Shown: positions 36,719 to 45,730 of the stretch, one piece after another
How positions within the stretch are numbered: position 1 is the stretch's first letter
Layout of the letters: every line of letters starts with the position of its first letter
From: Caulobacteraceae bacterium
GTDB taxonomy: Bacteria; Pseudomonadota; Alphaproteobacteria; Caulobacterales; Caulobacteraceae
NCBI GenBank assembly: GCA_030446805.1
Contig: JAUJMO010000003.1
Location: forward strand, 1 to 64,000
Direction: 5' to 3'
DNA length: 64,000 bases
Notes under the pieces: model-generated
The model's database searches: none
What the model saw: the letters and a program-made list of their open reading frames with translations, nothing else
Told to the model about the DNA's origin: nothing
Position numbers and translations under genes: made by a program

Positions 36719-37879
36719 ATGACCGACACGCCGCAGCCAGCCAGGACCGACCGCGACCGCCAGGGCTCCGCCGCCGTTGCAGAGCCGACGTCCCCCGCCC
36801 CCGTTCTGGGCGCCGCCCCCGTGGCCGCACCGCCCGTTGTTCGGACCGACCCTGGCAAGGTCGCGCAGATCCAGCGCTCGATCGAGATCAAGGACACGGC
36901 CCAGATCACCAGCTTTGGCGAACGCGCCCAGCGCGACGTGGCGGGCTTCGCCGACCGCATCCTGGAGCAGACGCGAAATCGTGAGATCGGCGACACCGGC
37001 GAGCTCCTTTCCGACGTCATCGCGAAGGCGCGCGGCCTGGACCCGGCCGATCTGCAGAAAGGCGGCTTGTTCAGCCGCGGGGTGGGCGCCATGCGCCGGC
37101 GCGTCCACCGCTTCCGTTCCAAGTTCGAGACCGTGGCCGCCCAGATCGACCGCGTCACCGTGGAGCTGGAGAAGCGCACCGACCGCCTCCGTCGCGACGT
37201 CACCATGCTGGACGGCCTGCACGACCAGACCCGCCAGTCGATCAAGGAGCTGGACGCCTTTATCGAAGCGGGCAAGCAGTACGCCGCCGAGTTCAGGGCC
37301 ACGGAGCTCCCGCGCCTGCAGCAGGCCGCCACTGTGAGCGGCGACGGCACCGAAGACCTGATGGCGGCCCAGAACTACCAAGACGCCGTTCAGGCCCTGG
37401 ACCGGCTGGAGAAGCGCGTTCTGTATCTGCAGCAGGCGCGTCAGATCGCCATCCAGCAGTTGCCTCAGATCCGGATCGTCCAGAACGGCGACACCACTCT
37501 GATCGAGTCCCTCCAGGCCTCGGTCAACCTGACCATCCCCGCCTGGAAGCAGAAAATGGTTCTGCTGCTGGGCCTCCAGCGCCAGTCGGAGGCGCTCGCC
37601 CTGCAAAGGGCCGTCACCGACGCCACTAATGACATGCTGCGCCAGTCGTCCGAGATGATGAAAACCCAGGCTCTGGCCATCGAGGAGCAGAGCCAGAAGG
37701 GCATCGTCGACATCGAAACCCTGGCCAAGACCAACCAGGACCTGATCGACACCATCGAAGGGGTCCTCTCCGTCCAGGCCGAAGGCCGCCGCAAGCGGGT
37801 GCAGGTCGAGGCCGAGATGGAGCGGCAAACGGAGGCGCTGCGCATCACCCTGGCCCGTGCGCCAACCGCCCTGACCTAG
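36719..37879 (+). CDS. telA: TelA/KlaA-family protein (toxic anion resistance)
   Basis: A 386-residue, mainly helical cytosolic protein of the TelA family (PF05816), with a Pro/Ala-rich disordered N-terminus (about 1-45) and long coiled-coil-like helices afterwards (IDRVTVELEKRTDRLRRDV, QTRQSIKELDAFIEAGKQYA). The family was named from tellurite resistance plasmids but its real role is thought to be general envelope or stress related. It is followed by an XpaC-like gene, the usual pairing. Confidence 0.9.
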   Translation: MTDTPQPARTDRDRQGSAAVAEPTSPAPVLGAAPVAAPPVVRTDPGKVAQIQRSIEIKDTAQITSFGERAQRDVAGFADRILEQTRNREIGDTGELLSDVIAKARGLDPADLQKGGLFSRGVGAMRRRVHRFRSKFETVAAQIDRVTVELEKRTDRLRRDVTMLDGLHDQTRQSIKELDAFIEAGKQYAAEFRATELPRLQQAATVSGDGTEDLMAAQNYQDAVQALDRLEKRVLYLQQARQIAIQQLPQIRIVQNGDTTLIESLQASVNLTIPAWKQKMVLLLGLQRQSEALALQRAVTDATNDMLRQSSEMMKTQALAIEEQSQKGIVDIETLAKTNQDLIDTIEGVLSVQAEGRRKRVQVEAEMERQTEALRITLARAPTALT

Positions 37880-38031
37880 ATGCCCGCCGCCTTTCCGCTG
37901 ATCTTCGCGCGCGTGAAGACGCAGGGTTCCTCGATCGAGCGGCTGGAGCATGCTTTCCTGACGCAAGCCAGCCTGGGCCTCCGGTTCGGCTTGCGTCGAG
38001 CCTTGATCCGGTGCGGTGAGCGGATTTCAGC

Positions 38032-38661
38032 ATGGCCCAGATGACTTCCGGCGGGGCCGCGACCATCGCCGGCATCGTCGCCGCCCTTCTGCCTCCACCG
38101 CTGGTCCTGGCCCTGGGCGTTCCCGCCTGGGTGGCCGTGATGCTCGCCTTTGCGGTCTTTGTCGGCCTGTTTCTGCTGCTCAAGCCCAGGAACCGCCCCA
38201 CCCCCGGTCGCCTGGACCCGGCCGCCGTCTCCGACCAGCGCCGGGGCACGGCGGCCGATCTCCTGCGCGAGGGCGAGGCTGCGTTGGACCGCCTCCGCAC
38301 CGCGCCGCGCCGCATCCACGACCAACTCATGCGCGAAGAGATCCGCCTGCTCACCATGAAGGCGGACCGCGTTCTCCGCGAGGTCCGCCACGACCCCGAC
38401 AAGGTCATGGCGGTCCGCCGCCTGCTCACCTTCTATCTGCCCAACGCGGCCAGCGTCGCCGAAGGCTGGCGCGCCCTGGAGAACAAATCCGAGCCCTCGC
38501 CCGAGCGCGTGCGTGAGACCCGCCAGACCATGGCCCAGCTCAACGACGCCTTCACCCGCTTCGCCGACGACCTTCACGAGCCCCAGCTCCAGACGCTCGA
38601 CCTCGATCTCAAGGTGCTCAACGACGCCCTTCGTCAGGACCTCGATCTCCTCCGACGCTAA
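38032..38661 (+). CDS. XpaC-like (5-bromo-4-chloroindolyl phosphate hydrolysis) protein
   Basis: A 209-residue membrane-anchored helical protein with a hydrophobic hairpin at about 10-50 (two helices) and a soluble helical remainder (RTAPRRIHDQLMREEIRLLTMKADR is family-typical, given here in part). XpaC homologues occur next to telA in many bacteria. The 152 bases between telA and this gene contain a 54-codon frame that I do not consider real. No enzymatic motif is visible. Confidence 0.8.
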   Translation: MAQMTSGGAATIAGIVAALLPPPLVLALGVPAWVAVMLAFAVFVGLFLLLKPRNRPTPGRLDPAAVSDQRRGTAADLLREGEAALDRLRTAPRRIHDQLMREEIRLLTMKADRVLREVRHDPDKVMAVRRLLTFYLPNAASVAEGWRALENKSEPSPERVRETRQTMAQLNDAFTRFADDLHEPQLQTLDLDLKVLNDALRQDLDLLRR

Positions 38662-38865
38662 AGTAACACTCCGAATGCGGAGCAGTTCGCCAAGATGAAC
38701 GCGAAGTGAATGACCTGTTCAGGCCCTTCAAACCTTGCACGTTTCTTGGCTAGCAAAAGCAAAAAGAGCAGTACCTCCGGGAACACATCCTGCCCCGAGC
38801 GGTTATGGTGCCTCGAGGGACCGCAGGACGCCAAAGCCGGCGCCCAGTCAACTGGAGAATAGGCC

Positions 38866-39309
38866 ATGAACGTCAAGCAAAGCATTTCCACGATCGCCGC
38901 CACGCTGATCATCGCCGGCGCCACTTCGGCCGCGGCCGACGACCAGGGCCGGAAGAACAAGCGCGAGCGCAACCGGGAACGTCCCGCCGCCGCCGCCGTG
39001 GGCCTCGGCGTAGCTGAAGCCAACCGCCGCGGCGCCAACGCCGAAGCGGCCGTGGCCGCCGAATTCCGCGGTGGCCGGGGAGAAGCGGGCAACGCTTCGA
39101 CCACCTTCGGCACCGGCGCGATCAACACGACGCCGGACAGCGCCAGTGCGGCTGTGAGCACCGGCGCGGCGGCCTCCGGCCAGGGCGTGCAGTCGACCTC
39201 GTCCACGGTGGACGCCTTCGGCGAGACCACCCGCCAGGGCTCCAACGCCGACGTTTTCGGCGACTCGACCGCCTCGTCGGGCGAGCGTCCCCGCCGTCGT
39301 CCCCGCTAA
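38866..39309 (+). CDS. secreted low-complexity protein 1
   Basis: A 147-residue exported protein: signal peptide (about 1-24, cleavage after TSAAA), a basic segment (GRKNKRERNRERP), then an Ala/Gly/Ser/Thr-rich low-complexity body and a basic end (RPRRRPR). No family recognised. It heads a run of three same-strand genes for small secreted proteins. About 200 comparatively AT-rich bases precede it and should hold its promoter, although no box is certain. Confidence 0.6.
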   Translation: MNVKQSISTIAATLIIAGATSAAADDQGRKNKRERNRERPAAAAVGLGVAEANRRGANAEAAVAAEFRGGRGEAGNASTTFGTGAINTTPDSASAAVSTGAAASGQGVQSTSSTVDAFGETTRQGSNADVFGDSTASSGERPRRRPR

Positions 39310-39382
39310 GCCGCGGACCTGAAAGCCAGACGCGGGTCCGCCATCCTGGCGGGCTCGCGTCGCCTTTCGCGGAGTTGGTCTC

Positions 39383-39736
39383 ATGACCTCATCTCGCACC
39401 ACCGTGGCCGCAGCCGCCTTCGCCGCCGCCCTTTCGACGGGGACCGCGCCCGAGGCGGCGTCCGTCCAGGTCGACGGCGATTGCCGGACCATTCGCATCC
39501 GGGCGGACGGCAGCCGCGTCGTCACTCCCCCCCGCAACCGGGGCCGGTCCGGCGGGACCGCCACCGTCACCACCCGCAACGGCGGTTCGGTCAGCATGTC
39601 CAGCAGCTCCAGCTCCGGTTCGGGCCGCTCGAAGTCGACCAGCACGGCGGGCGGTGTCACCGTCACCATCACGCGCGACGAGACCGGCTGCACGGCCGTG
39701 ATCGACGAGCGCTCAACAAAGGGCTCAAGAGAATGA
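39383..39736 (+). CDS. secreted low-complexity protein 2
   Basis: A 117-residue protein with a signal peptide (about 1-26) and a short body holding two cysteines (C34 and C106) on either side of a Ser/Gly-rich linker (VSMSSSSSSGSGRSKSTS). The cysteines could form one disulfide in the periplasm. No family recognised. Its stop overlaps the next start (ATGA). Confidence 0.6.
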   Translation: MTSSRTTVAAAAFAAALSTGTAPEAASVQVDGDCRTIRIRADGSRVVTPPRNRGRSGGTATVTTRNGGSVSMSSSSSSGSGRSKSTSTAGGVTVTITRDETGCTAVIDERSTKGSRE

Positions 39737-40197
39737 GAACACCGATGAATGCACAAGGCTTCCATGCGGCCGCGATCGCCTCGGCCCTCCTGCTCACCGC
39801 CGCCCCTGCGGCGATCGCCCAAACCACCGGCGGCAGCCAGGGCGGGGTGGACGGCCGCAACGTCTCCGCCGCCACCTACGGGGCCGGAACCATTACTCAG
39901 AACGGCGCGGGCGTGAGCGGCGGCGGCGAAGCCGAAGCCGTTGACGGCACGGCCACCACGCGATCGGACGCCAAGCTGAACAATCGGCGGGCGATGCAGC
40001 GCTCCACGGCCGATGCTCGGACCGAGGATGAGCGGGCCACCTCGCGCACCCGCACGATGGTCAAGCCGAACCAGGAGACGATCCGCTCGACCACCACCTC
40101 CCGCTACAAGGAGCGCGGCGCCCCGCCGGTGCGCGAGAGCGTTCGCACCGTGACCACGCCGGAGGGGACCACCACTCGGACCAAGGGGCCGAAGTAA
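39733..40197 (+). CDS. secreted low-complexity protein 3
   Basis: A 154-residue exported protein: signal peptide ending near PAAIAQ, then a Gly-rich part and a long basic Thr/Arg-rich tail with many TTTSRYKERG / TRTKGPK-like elements. ATG 39733 overlaps the preceding stop by four bases; ATG 39745 is an alternative start. No family recognised. The three genes may form one transcription unit ending at the hairpin at 40228. Confidence 0.6.
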   Translation: MRTPMNAQGFHAAAIASALLLTAAPAAIAQTTGGSQGGVDGRNVSAATYGAGTITQNGAGVSGGGEAEAVDGTATTRSDAKLNNRRAMQRSTADARTEDERATSRTRTMVKPNQETIRSTTTSRYKERGAPPVRESVRTVTTPEGTTTRTKGPK

Positions 40198-40227
40198 GCT
40201 CCCGAACTCAGCCAAGCAGCGTTGAAA

Positions 40228-40254
40228 GGGCGCGGATCCGAGAGGTCCGCGCCC
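40228..40254. terminator. bidirectional terminator between the secreted-protein genes and trpS
   Basis: A 9-bp GC-rich stem (GGGCGCGGA / TCCGCGCCC) followed by CTTCTT on the plus strand; on the minus strand a short T-run (CTTTC) follows. It sits between two converging transcription units. Confidence 0.7.
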
Positions 40255-40258
40255 CTTC

Positions 40259-41296
40259 TTATGTCCCGGCTCCCGCTCCCCAGAAGCCCACCACCCGTTT
40301 CGTCTCCGCCAGCACGGGCTCGGCCACCGCCGCCGCGCGCTCGGCGCCCGCCTGCAGCACGCGGTCGATCTCGTCGGGCACCGCCAGGAGCCGGTTCAGC
40401 TCCGCATTTACGGGCCCCAGTCGGTCGGCCGTCACCTCCGCCAGCGCCGGCTTGAAGGCGCCGAACCCTTGTCCGGCGAAGCGGTGCAGCACCTCCGCCT
40501 TGGTTTCCCCGCTCATCGCCGCATAGAGTCCGACCAGGTTGTCGGCCTCGGCCCGGCCGGCCAGCGCCTCCGGCGTGTCCGGCAGCACCTCGGGGTCGGT
40601 TCGGGCTCGCTTGATCTTCTGGATGATGACGTCCCGACTGTCGGTCAGATTGATCCGTGACTGGTCCGAAGGATCGGACTTGCTCATCTTCGCCCGCCCG
40701 TCCCTCAGGCTCATCACCCGAGCTCCAGGCCCCTCGATCAGGGGCTCGGGCAGGATGAAGTGGTCGGGGGCCTTGAAGTCGGTGTTGAACTTCGCCGCGA
40801 TGTCGCGGGTCAGCTCGAGGTGCTGCTTCTGGTCCTCGCCCACGGGCACGTGGGTCGCCCGGTAGACAAGGATGTCCGCCGCCTGCAGCACCGGATAGCT
40901 GTACAATCCGACGGACGCCCGCTCCTTGTCCTTGCCCGACTTCTCCTTGAACTGGGTCATGCGGTCCAGCCAGCCCAGCCGCGCCGTGCAGTTCAGCAGC
41001 CAGGCCAGCTCCGCATGCGCGCGCACCGCCGACTGCGGAAACACCGCCGCCCGTAGCGGGTCCACCCCCGCAGCCAGCATGGCCGCGGCGATCTCCCGCG
41101 TCTGACCCGCCAGCTTGCTCGGGTCCTGCGGCACAGTGATCGCGTGCAGGTCGGCCACAAAGAAGAAGCACTCCGCATCCTCCTGCAGCCGTGCGAACTT
41201 GGTCAGCGCGCCCAGATAGTTGCCCAGATGCAGGGCGCCGGAGGGCTGCACCCCCGACAACACCCGCATGGGCCGGGTCGTCTCGGTCACCGTCAC
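40259..41296 (-). CDS. trpS: tryptophanyl-tRNA synthetase
   Basis: A 345-residue class I synthetase charging tRNA-Trp. The HIGH-type motif is [13 protein letters not shown] and the KMSKS loop [10 protein letters not shown], both intact; [17 protein letters not shown] is typical. The start is taken as GTG 41296, which overlaps the murJ stop (GTGA); GTG 41290 and ATG 41269 are other possibilities. The much longer open frame upstream is antisense to nothing real and overlaps murJ in another frame. Confidence 0.95.
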   Translation of the reverse strand: MTVTETTRPMRVLSGVQPSGALHLGNYLGALTKFARLQEDAECFFFVADLHAITVPQDPSKLAGQTREIAAAMLAAGVDPLRAAVFPQSAVRAHAELAWLLNCTARLGWLDRMTQFKEKSGKDKERASVGLYSYPVLQAADILVYRATHVPVGEDQKQHLELTRDIAAKFNTDFKAPDHFILPEPLIEGPGARVMSLRDGRAKMSKSDPSDQSRINLTDSRDVIIQKIKRARTDPEVLPDTPEALAGRAEADNLVGLYAAMSGETKAEVLHRFAGQGFGAFKPALAEVTADRLGPVNAELNRLLAVPDEIDRVLQAGAERAAAVAEPVLAETKRVVGFWGAGAGT

Positions 41297-42879
41297 ATCT
41301 CCACGCTGGGGGCGGCCGGGACGCCCCGTTCGCGCCGTAGCGCCGTTCTCAGCTCGCCCCGCGTTACAGCGCGGAAGCCCAGAGCCGCCGCCGCATAGAC
41401 CACCCCGCCCGCCGCTACGGCGACCAGAACCGCCACCTCCTTGCTCCACAGCAGGTCGGACAGCGCCGGGTAGAAGTAGGCCGCCAAGGCCAGCACCAGT
41501 CCTAAGGCCGCGGTCGCCGCCCCGATCCGCCCCAACCGGCTCAACACCGCCGCGCCCGGCCGCCAGATGCCCCGTCGGGCAAGCGTCACCGCCAGCAGGA
41601 TGACGTTCAGCCAAGCCGCCGTGCTGGTCGCCACCGCCAGCCCGACCACCCCATCCATCCCCGCCCGGCTCAGCCCGAAGAACAGCCCCGCTCCCAGAGC
41701 CACGTTCACCACCACCGACGCGATCGCGAACTTCATCGGCCGCCCCATGTCCTCCCGCGCGAAGAAGGGCGGGGTCAGCACCTTGGCCAGGACAAAGGCC
41801 GGCACCCCCCAGGCGAACTGCTGCAGCACCGCCGCCGTCCGCTCCGCATCGGCGGAGGTGAACGCTCCCCGCGTGACGGTGGAGTCGATCAGGAAGAAAG
41901 GCATCACCAGCAGCGCCGCCGCAGCCGGCAAGGTGAACAGCATCGACAGCGCTACGCCGTCGTCCAAGGTCGCCCGCCCGCCCTCCTCGTCCCCGCTGAC
42001 GAAGGCACGGGTCAGCCGAGGCACCAGCGCCAGCCCGATCGCCACGCCCACCAGCCCCAGCGGCAGCTGGTACAGTCGGTCGGCGTTGTAGAGCACCGAA
42101 CGCGCCCCGGGATCGGATCCCGTCAGCACCTGGCTGACGAGGGTGTTGATCTGCGTCGCGCCGCCCGCCAGGGCGCCAGGGATGGCCAGCGCCAGAACGC
42201 GCTTCACCGTGGGCGACAGCCGCGGCCGCCCCACCCTCAGCCGAACGCCGAGCCGGCGTGCGCCCCACCACAGCAGCCCCGCCTGCAGCAGGCCGGAGAC
42301 GGTCACGGCCAAGGCGGCTCCCAGCAGGGCTCCTTCACTGTCCGGAACCAGCGCCAACGGCGCCAGCGTGCACACGTTCAGCAGGGCGCCGACCCCGGCG
42401 GCCAGGGCGAAGCGTCCCGCCGTGTTGAGGACGCCCGCCAACAGCGACGCGATCGTCATGCAGGCCAGGTAGGGCATGGCCAGCTGGGTTGCGATCACGG
42501 CCAGCCGCAGCGTCTCTCGGTCGTCGCGGTAGGCGGACAAGAGCAGCGGCATGACCCAGGGCATGACGATTTGCGCGAGCACGCAGAAACCGCCCACCAC
42601 GAACACCATAAAGCTCAGAGCCTCGGACGCTGCGCCCTGCGCCGCCGCCTCGCCCTCGTCCGCATTGATGCGCCCGTACACTGGGACGAAAGCCTGGGCG
42701 AAGGCCCCTTCCGCGAACAAACGCCGGAACAGGTTGGGCACCATGATCGCCGTGGTGAAGGCGTCCATCAGGGGGCCCTGGCCGAACCGCTGGGCCAGGG
42801 CCAGGTCGCGGGCGAAGCCCAGCACGCGACTTCCTAGCGTCAGGCCGGACTGCACCAGGGTGTTGCGCGCCAAACTCAT
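41293..42879 (-). CDS. murJ: lipid II flippase MurJ
   Basis: A 528-residue polytopic membrane protein of the MOP superfamily that flips lipid II for peptidoglycan synthesis. It shows the N-terminal [37 protein letters not shown] and [14 protein letters not shown] signatures and about 14 membrane helices. ATG 42879 starts it, ten bases after the glnD stop. The order glnD-murJ-trpS is common in alphaproteobacteria. Confidence 0.95.
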   Translation of the reverse strand: MSLARNTLVQSGLTLGSRVLGFARDLALAQRFGQGPLMDAFTTAIMVPNLFRRLFAEGAFAQAFVPVYGRINADEGEAAAQGAASEALSFMVFVVGGFCVLAQIVMPWVMPLLLSAYRDDRETLRLAVIATQLAMPYLACMTIASLLAGVLNTAGRFALAAGVGALLNVCTLAPLALVPDSEGALLGAALAVTVSGLLQAGLLWWGARRLGVRLRVGRPRLSPTVKRVLALAIPGALAGGATQINTLVSQVLTGSDPGARSVLYNADRLYQLPLGLVGVAIGLALVPRLTRAFVSGDEEGGRATLDDGVALSMLFTLPAAAALLVMPFFLIDSTVTRGAFTSADAERTAAVLQQFAWGVPAFVLAKVLTPPFFAREDMGRPMKFAIASVVVNVALGAGLFFGLSRAGMDGVVGLAVATSTAAWLNVILLAVTLARRGIWRPGAAVLSRLGRIGAATAALGLVLALAAYFYPALSDLLWSKEVAVLVAVAAGGVVYAAAALGFRAVTRGELRTALRRERGVPAAPSVEM

Positions 42880-42889
42880 GCGCCTGCGC

Positions 42890-45730
42890 CTAGAGCGCGC
42901 CGCTCGCCCCGGCAAGCGCCACAGGTTCCGCCAGCACGCCCGCAACCGCCGCCCGGGCCCGCTCCAAGGCCGGGCGATCCGGCTTGGCCCCGGTCGGGTC
43001 CGTGACGTAAAAGGCGTCCGCCAATCTGAGGCCCGAGCCATCGATGTGCGCCGAGCTGACGGACAGCCCCGAGTCCGCCAGCGCCCTCGCCAGTTCGGCC
43101 AGAACGCCCGGCCGGTCCCGACCCGAGACCTCGATGATGGCGGCGTCCTCCGAACTGTCCGGGTCCACCGTGACCAGCGGCGCGATTGCGGGCCCCTGTC
43201 CCGGGCGCCGCGGTGAGCGACGGCCGAAGAGGTCCCCCGCCGCCGCAGCCTCCAGGCGCCCGACCAGCCGCTCCCCAGCGCCCGGATCCTGATCGCCCCA
43301 GGGCGCGCCGGTCCCGTCCTGCAGCTGGAAGACGTCCAGCACCTGCCCGCCGCGCGCGGTGTTGAGCCGCGCGGCCAGCACGTTGGCCCCTTCCGCCGCC
43401 AGCACCTCAGCCAGATCCGCGAACAGGCCGGGCCGGTCGACGGCCGCCACCACCGCCTCCGTGACGTTCCGCTCGGGCCTGAGCCGCACGGCCGCGGCCG
43501 CACCGCACACCGCGGCCTGCGCCAGCAGCCGCGCGTGGACCTGATGTTCCTCGGCTCCGAACTCGGTGAAGTAGCCGTCGTCCATGGCGAGCGTGAAGAC
43601 GGCGAACTCCGGCTGCGCCTCCAAGAGCGCCGCCCGGGCCGCCTCCGCCGCATCCGCCCGCCCCCGGCGGAAGGCGCTCGCCGGATCGGCCCCTCGCCCG
43701 CCGCGGAAGACCGCCTCGGCCGCCGCATACAGCTCGCGCATGAGCTGTCCCTTCCAGGCGTTCCACACGCCCGGCCCCACCGAGCGTATGTCGGCCACGG
43801 TCAAGACCAGCAGCAAGCGCAGCCGCTCCAGCCCGCCCACCGCCTCCGCAAAGGCGGCCACCGTTCCCGGGTCGCTCACGTCGCGTCGTTGCGCGCAGTC
43901 CGACAGAAGCAGGTGATGCTGCACCAGCCACACCACCAGCTCCACCCGATCCGGGCCCAGCCCAAGCCGCTCGCAGGCCGCCCGGGCATGCCGCGCGCCC
44001 GCCGCCAACTGCCCACCGTCGCCACCCTTGCCCACGTCGTGCAGCAGGACCGCCAGGGCCAAGGCCTCGCGATCGGCGATGCGCGGCAACAGGGCCGTGG
44101 CCAGGGGATGCGCCTCCGCCTCCCGTCCGCCGGCGATGTCGGCCAGGAGCCCCGTCATCCGCAACGTGTGTTCGTCCACCGTATAGGCGTGGTGCCGATC
44201 CAGCTGGGTCCGCGACACGATCCGCCCGAACTCGGGCACGAACCGCCCCAGCACGCCCGCGTCGTTCATCAGGCTGAGCGTGCGAAACGGCTGACGCCCG
44301 CGCGCCAGAACGTCCAGGAACACGCGCGCAGCCTCCGGGTCGCGCCGCACCCTTCGCGTGATGCAGGGCAGCGCACGTCGCGCCAGAGCCAGGGCCTGGG
44401 GATGCAGGTCCAGGTCGCGCGCATCGGCGGTCCGAAAGAGCCGCAGCAGGTTAACAGGATCGCGCGCGAAGACCTCGCCGTCCTCCACCGCCAAACGTCC
44501 ACCGATGGCCCGGAAGCCCGGCACGTCCACGCGCCCGGGCCGCAGCGGTTCGGGTAGAAGGCGCGACAGGCCGGACGGCTTGGCCTTGGTCCGCTCCGCC
44601 TCCAGCTTGGCGCAGAACACGCGGGTCAAGGCCCCCACCTCCCGCGCATTGACGAAGTAGCGGCGCATGAAGCGCTCCACCCCCGCCGTGCCGCAGCGCC
44701 CCCCTTGAACCCAGCCCATCCGGCGCGCGACCTCCGGCTGGAGGTCGAAGCCCAGCCGCTCCTCGGCCCGCCCCGCCTCCCAGTGGAGATGGTGGCGCAC
44801 CCGCCATAGCCGGTCGTAGCAGCGCCTGAGCTGCGCCATCTCGGCCCCGTCGAAATATTCGGTGGCGGAGAGCTCCGCCGGCTCATCCGGGTTCAGGTAC
44901 TTGGCGATCCACAGCAGGGTGTTGAGGTCCCGCAGCCCGCCCTTACCGTTCTTGATGTTGGGCTCCACTAGATAGCGGCTGGCCCCAGCCGCCGCGTGCC
45001 GCCCGTCGCGCTCGGCCAAACGCGCCTCCGCAAAGGCCCGACCCGTGCCCCGCGCCACCTCTCGCTGGAAGCGCTGCTGCAGATCTTCGAACAACTTCTC
45101 GTCACCGGCCAGCGGACGCGCGTCCAGCAGCCCGGTCTTGATGCTCAGGTCCGTCTTGGCGAGCCTCAGCGTTTCGTCCACCGTCCGCGAGGCGTGGCCC
45201 ACCTTCAGCCCGAGGTCCCACAGCGTGTAGAGCATGAACTCCGCCACGCTCTCGCCGTGGGGCACGGGCTTCCACGGGCGCAGAAACAGCAGGTCGAGGT
45301 CGGAGAAGGGCGCCAGGACGCCCCGCCCGTAGCCCCCGACCGCAACCAGGGCCAGCCGTTCGGCTTCGGTCGGGTTGTGGTCCCGCAGCACATGGTGGAG
45401 CGTAAAGGCGTGCAAGGCGCCCACCACCGTGTCCGCCGCGGCCGAAAGCGCCCTTGCGGTCTCCACCCCGCCCAAAGCACCGGTTTCGAAACGGGCCCGG
45501 ACGTCGGCTCGCGCCCGATCCAGCGCCGCGCGCAGGATCGGAACCGCCCGTCGCCGAAGCTCGCCCTCGTCGTAGGCCCCCCTCGCGGCCGCGCTCAGCT
45601 CGGCAAGGAGCGCTCCCGCCCTTTCTCCTCGCTCACCCGCGGGAAAGCAGGGGCCCGGACCTTCCTCTCCCGCAGCCGGAGATGCTGAAGCGGGAGCTTT
45701 CGCGGGAGTGAGCGGAAGAGGGGCGGGCAC
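42890..45730 (-). CDS. glnD: PII uridylyltransferase / uridylyl-removing enzyme
   Basis: A 946-residue nitrogen sensor that uridylylates PII proteins when glutamine is low. It has the nucleotidyltransferase site VGGYGRGVLAPFSDLDLLFL, an HD hydrolase domain (LLHDVGKGGDGGQ) and two C-terminal ACT domains that bind glutamine (DRPGLFADLAEVLAAEGANV and DRPGVLAELARALADSGLSV). The GTG at 45730 immediately follows the mutS stop, so translation is probably coupled. The N-terminal 40 residues are Pro/Ala-rich. Confidence 0.96.
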   Translation of the reverse strand: MPAPLPLTPAKAPASASPAAGEEGPGPCFPAGERGERAGALLAELSAAARGAYDEGELRRRAVPILRAALDRARADVRARFETGALGGVETARALSAAADTVVGALHAFTLHHVLRDHNPTEAERLALVAVGGYGRGVLAPFSDLDLLFLRPWKPVPHGESVAEFMLYTLWDLGLKVGHASRTVDETLRLAKTDLSIKTGLLDARPLAGDEKLFEDLQQRFQREVARGTGRAFAEARLAERDGRHAAAGASRYLVEPNIKNGKGGLRDLNTLLWIAKYLNPDEPAELSATEYFDGAEMAQLRRCYDRLWRVRHHLHWEAGRAEERLGFDLQPEVARRMGWVQGGRCGTAGVERFMRRYFVNAREVGALTRVFCAKLEAERTKAKPSGLSRLLPEPLRPGRVDVPGFRAIGGRLAVEDGEVFARDPVNLLRLFRTADARDLDLHPQALALARRALPCITRRVRRDPEAARVFLDVLARGRQPFRTLSLMNDAGVLGRFVPEFGRIVSRTQLDRHHAYTVDEHTLRMTGLLADIAGGREAEAHPLATALLPRIADREALALAVLLHDVGKGGDGGQLAAGARHARAACERLGLGPDRVELVVWLVQHHLLLSDCAQRRDVSDPGTVAAFAEAVGGLERLRLLLVLTVADIRSVGPGVWNAWKGQLMRELYAAAEAVFRGGRGADPASAFRRGRADAAEAARAALLEAQPEFAVFTLAMDDGYFTEFGAEEHQVHARLLAQAAVCGAAAAVRLRPERNVTEAVVAAVDRPGLFADLAEVLAAEGANVLAARLNTARGGQVLDVFQLQDGTGAPWGDQDPGAGERLVGRLEAAAAGDLFGRRSPRRPGQGPAIAPLVTVDPDSSEDAAIIEVSGRDRPGVLAELARALADSGLSVSSAHIDGSGLRLADAFYVTDPTGAKPDRPALERARAAVAGVLAEPVALAGASGAL

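Noticed and set aside
37880-38044. 54-codon frame directly after telA
   Set aside because: It overlaps the XpaC start, has no ribosome binding site and no conserved pattern.
41297-42271. Long upstream extension of the trpS frame
   Set aside because: It overlaps murJ in another frame; TrpS homologues start at the GTG/ATG cluster near 41269-41296.
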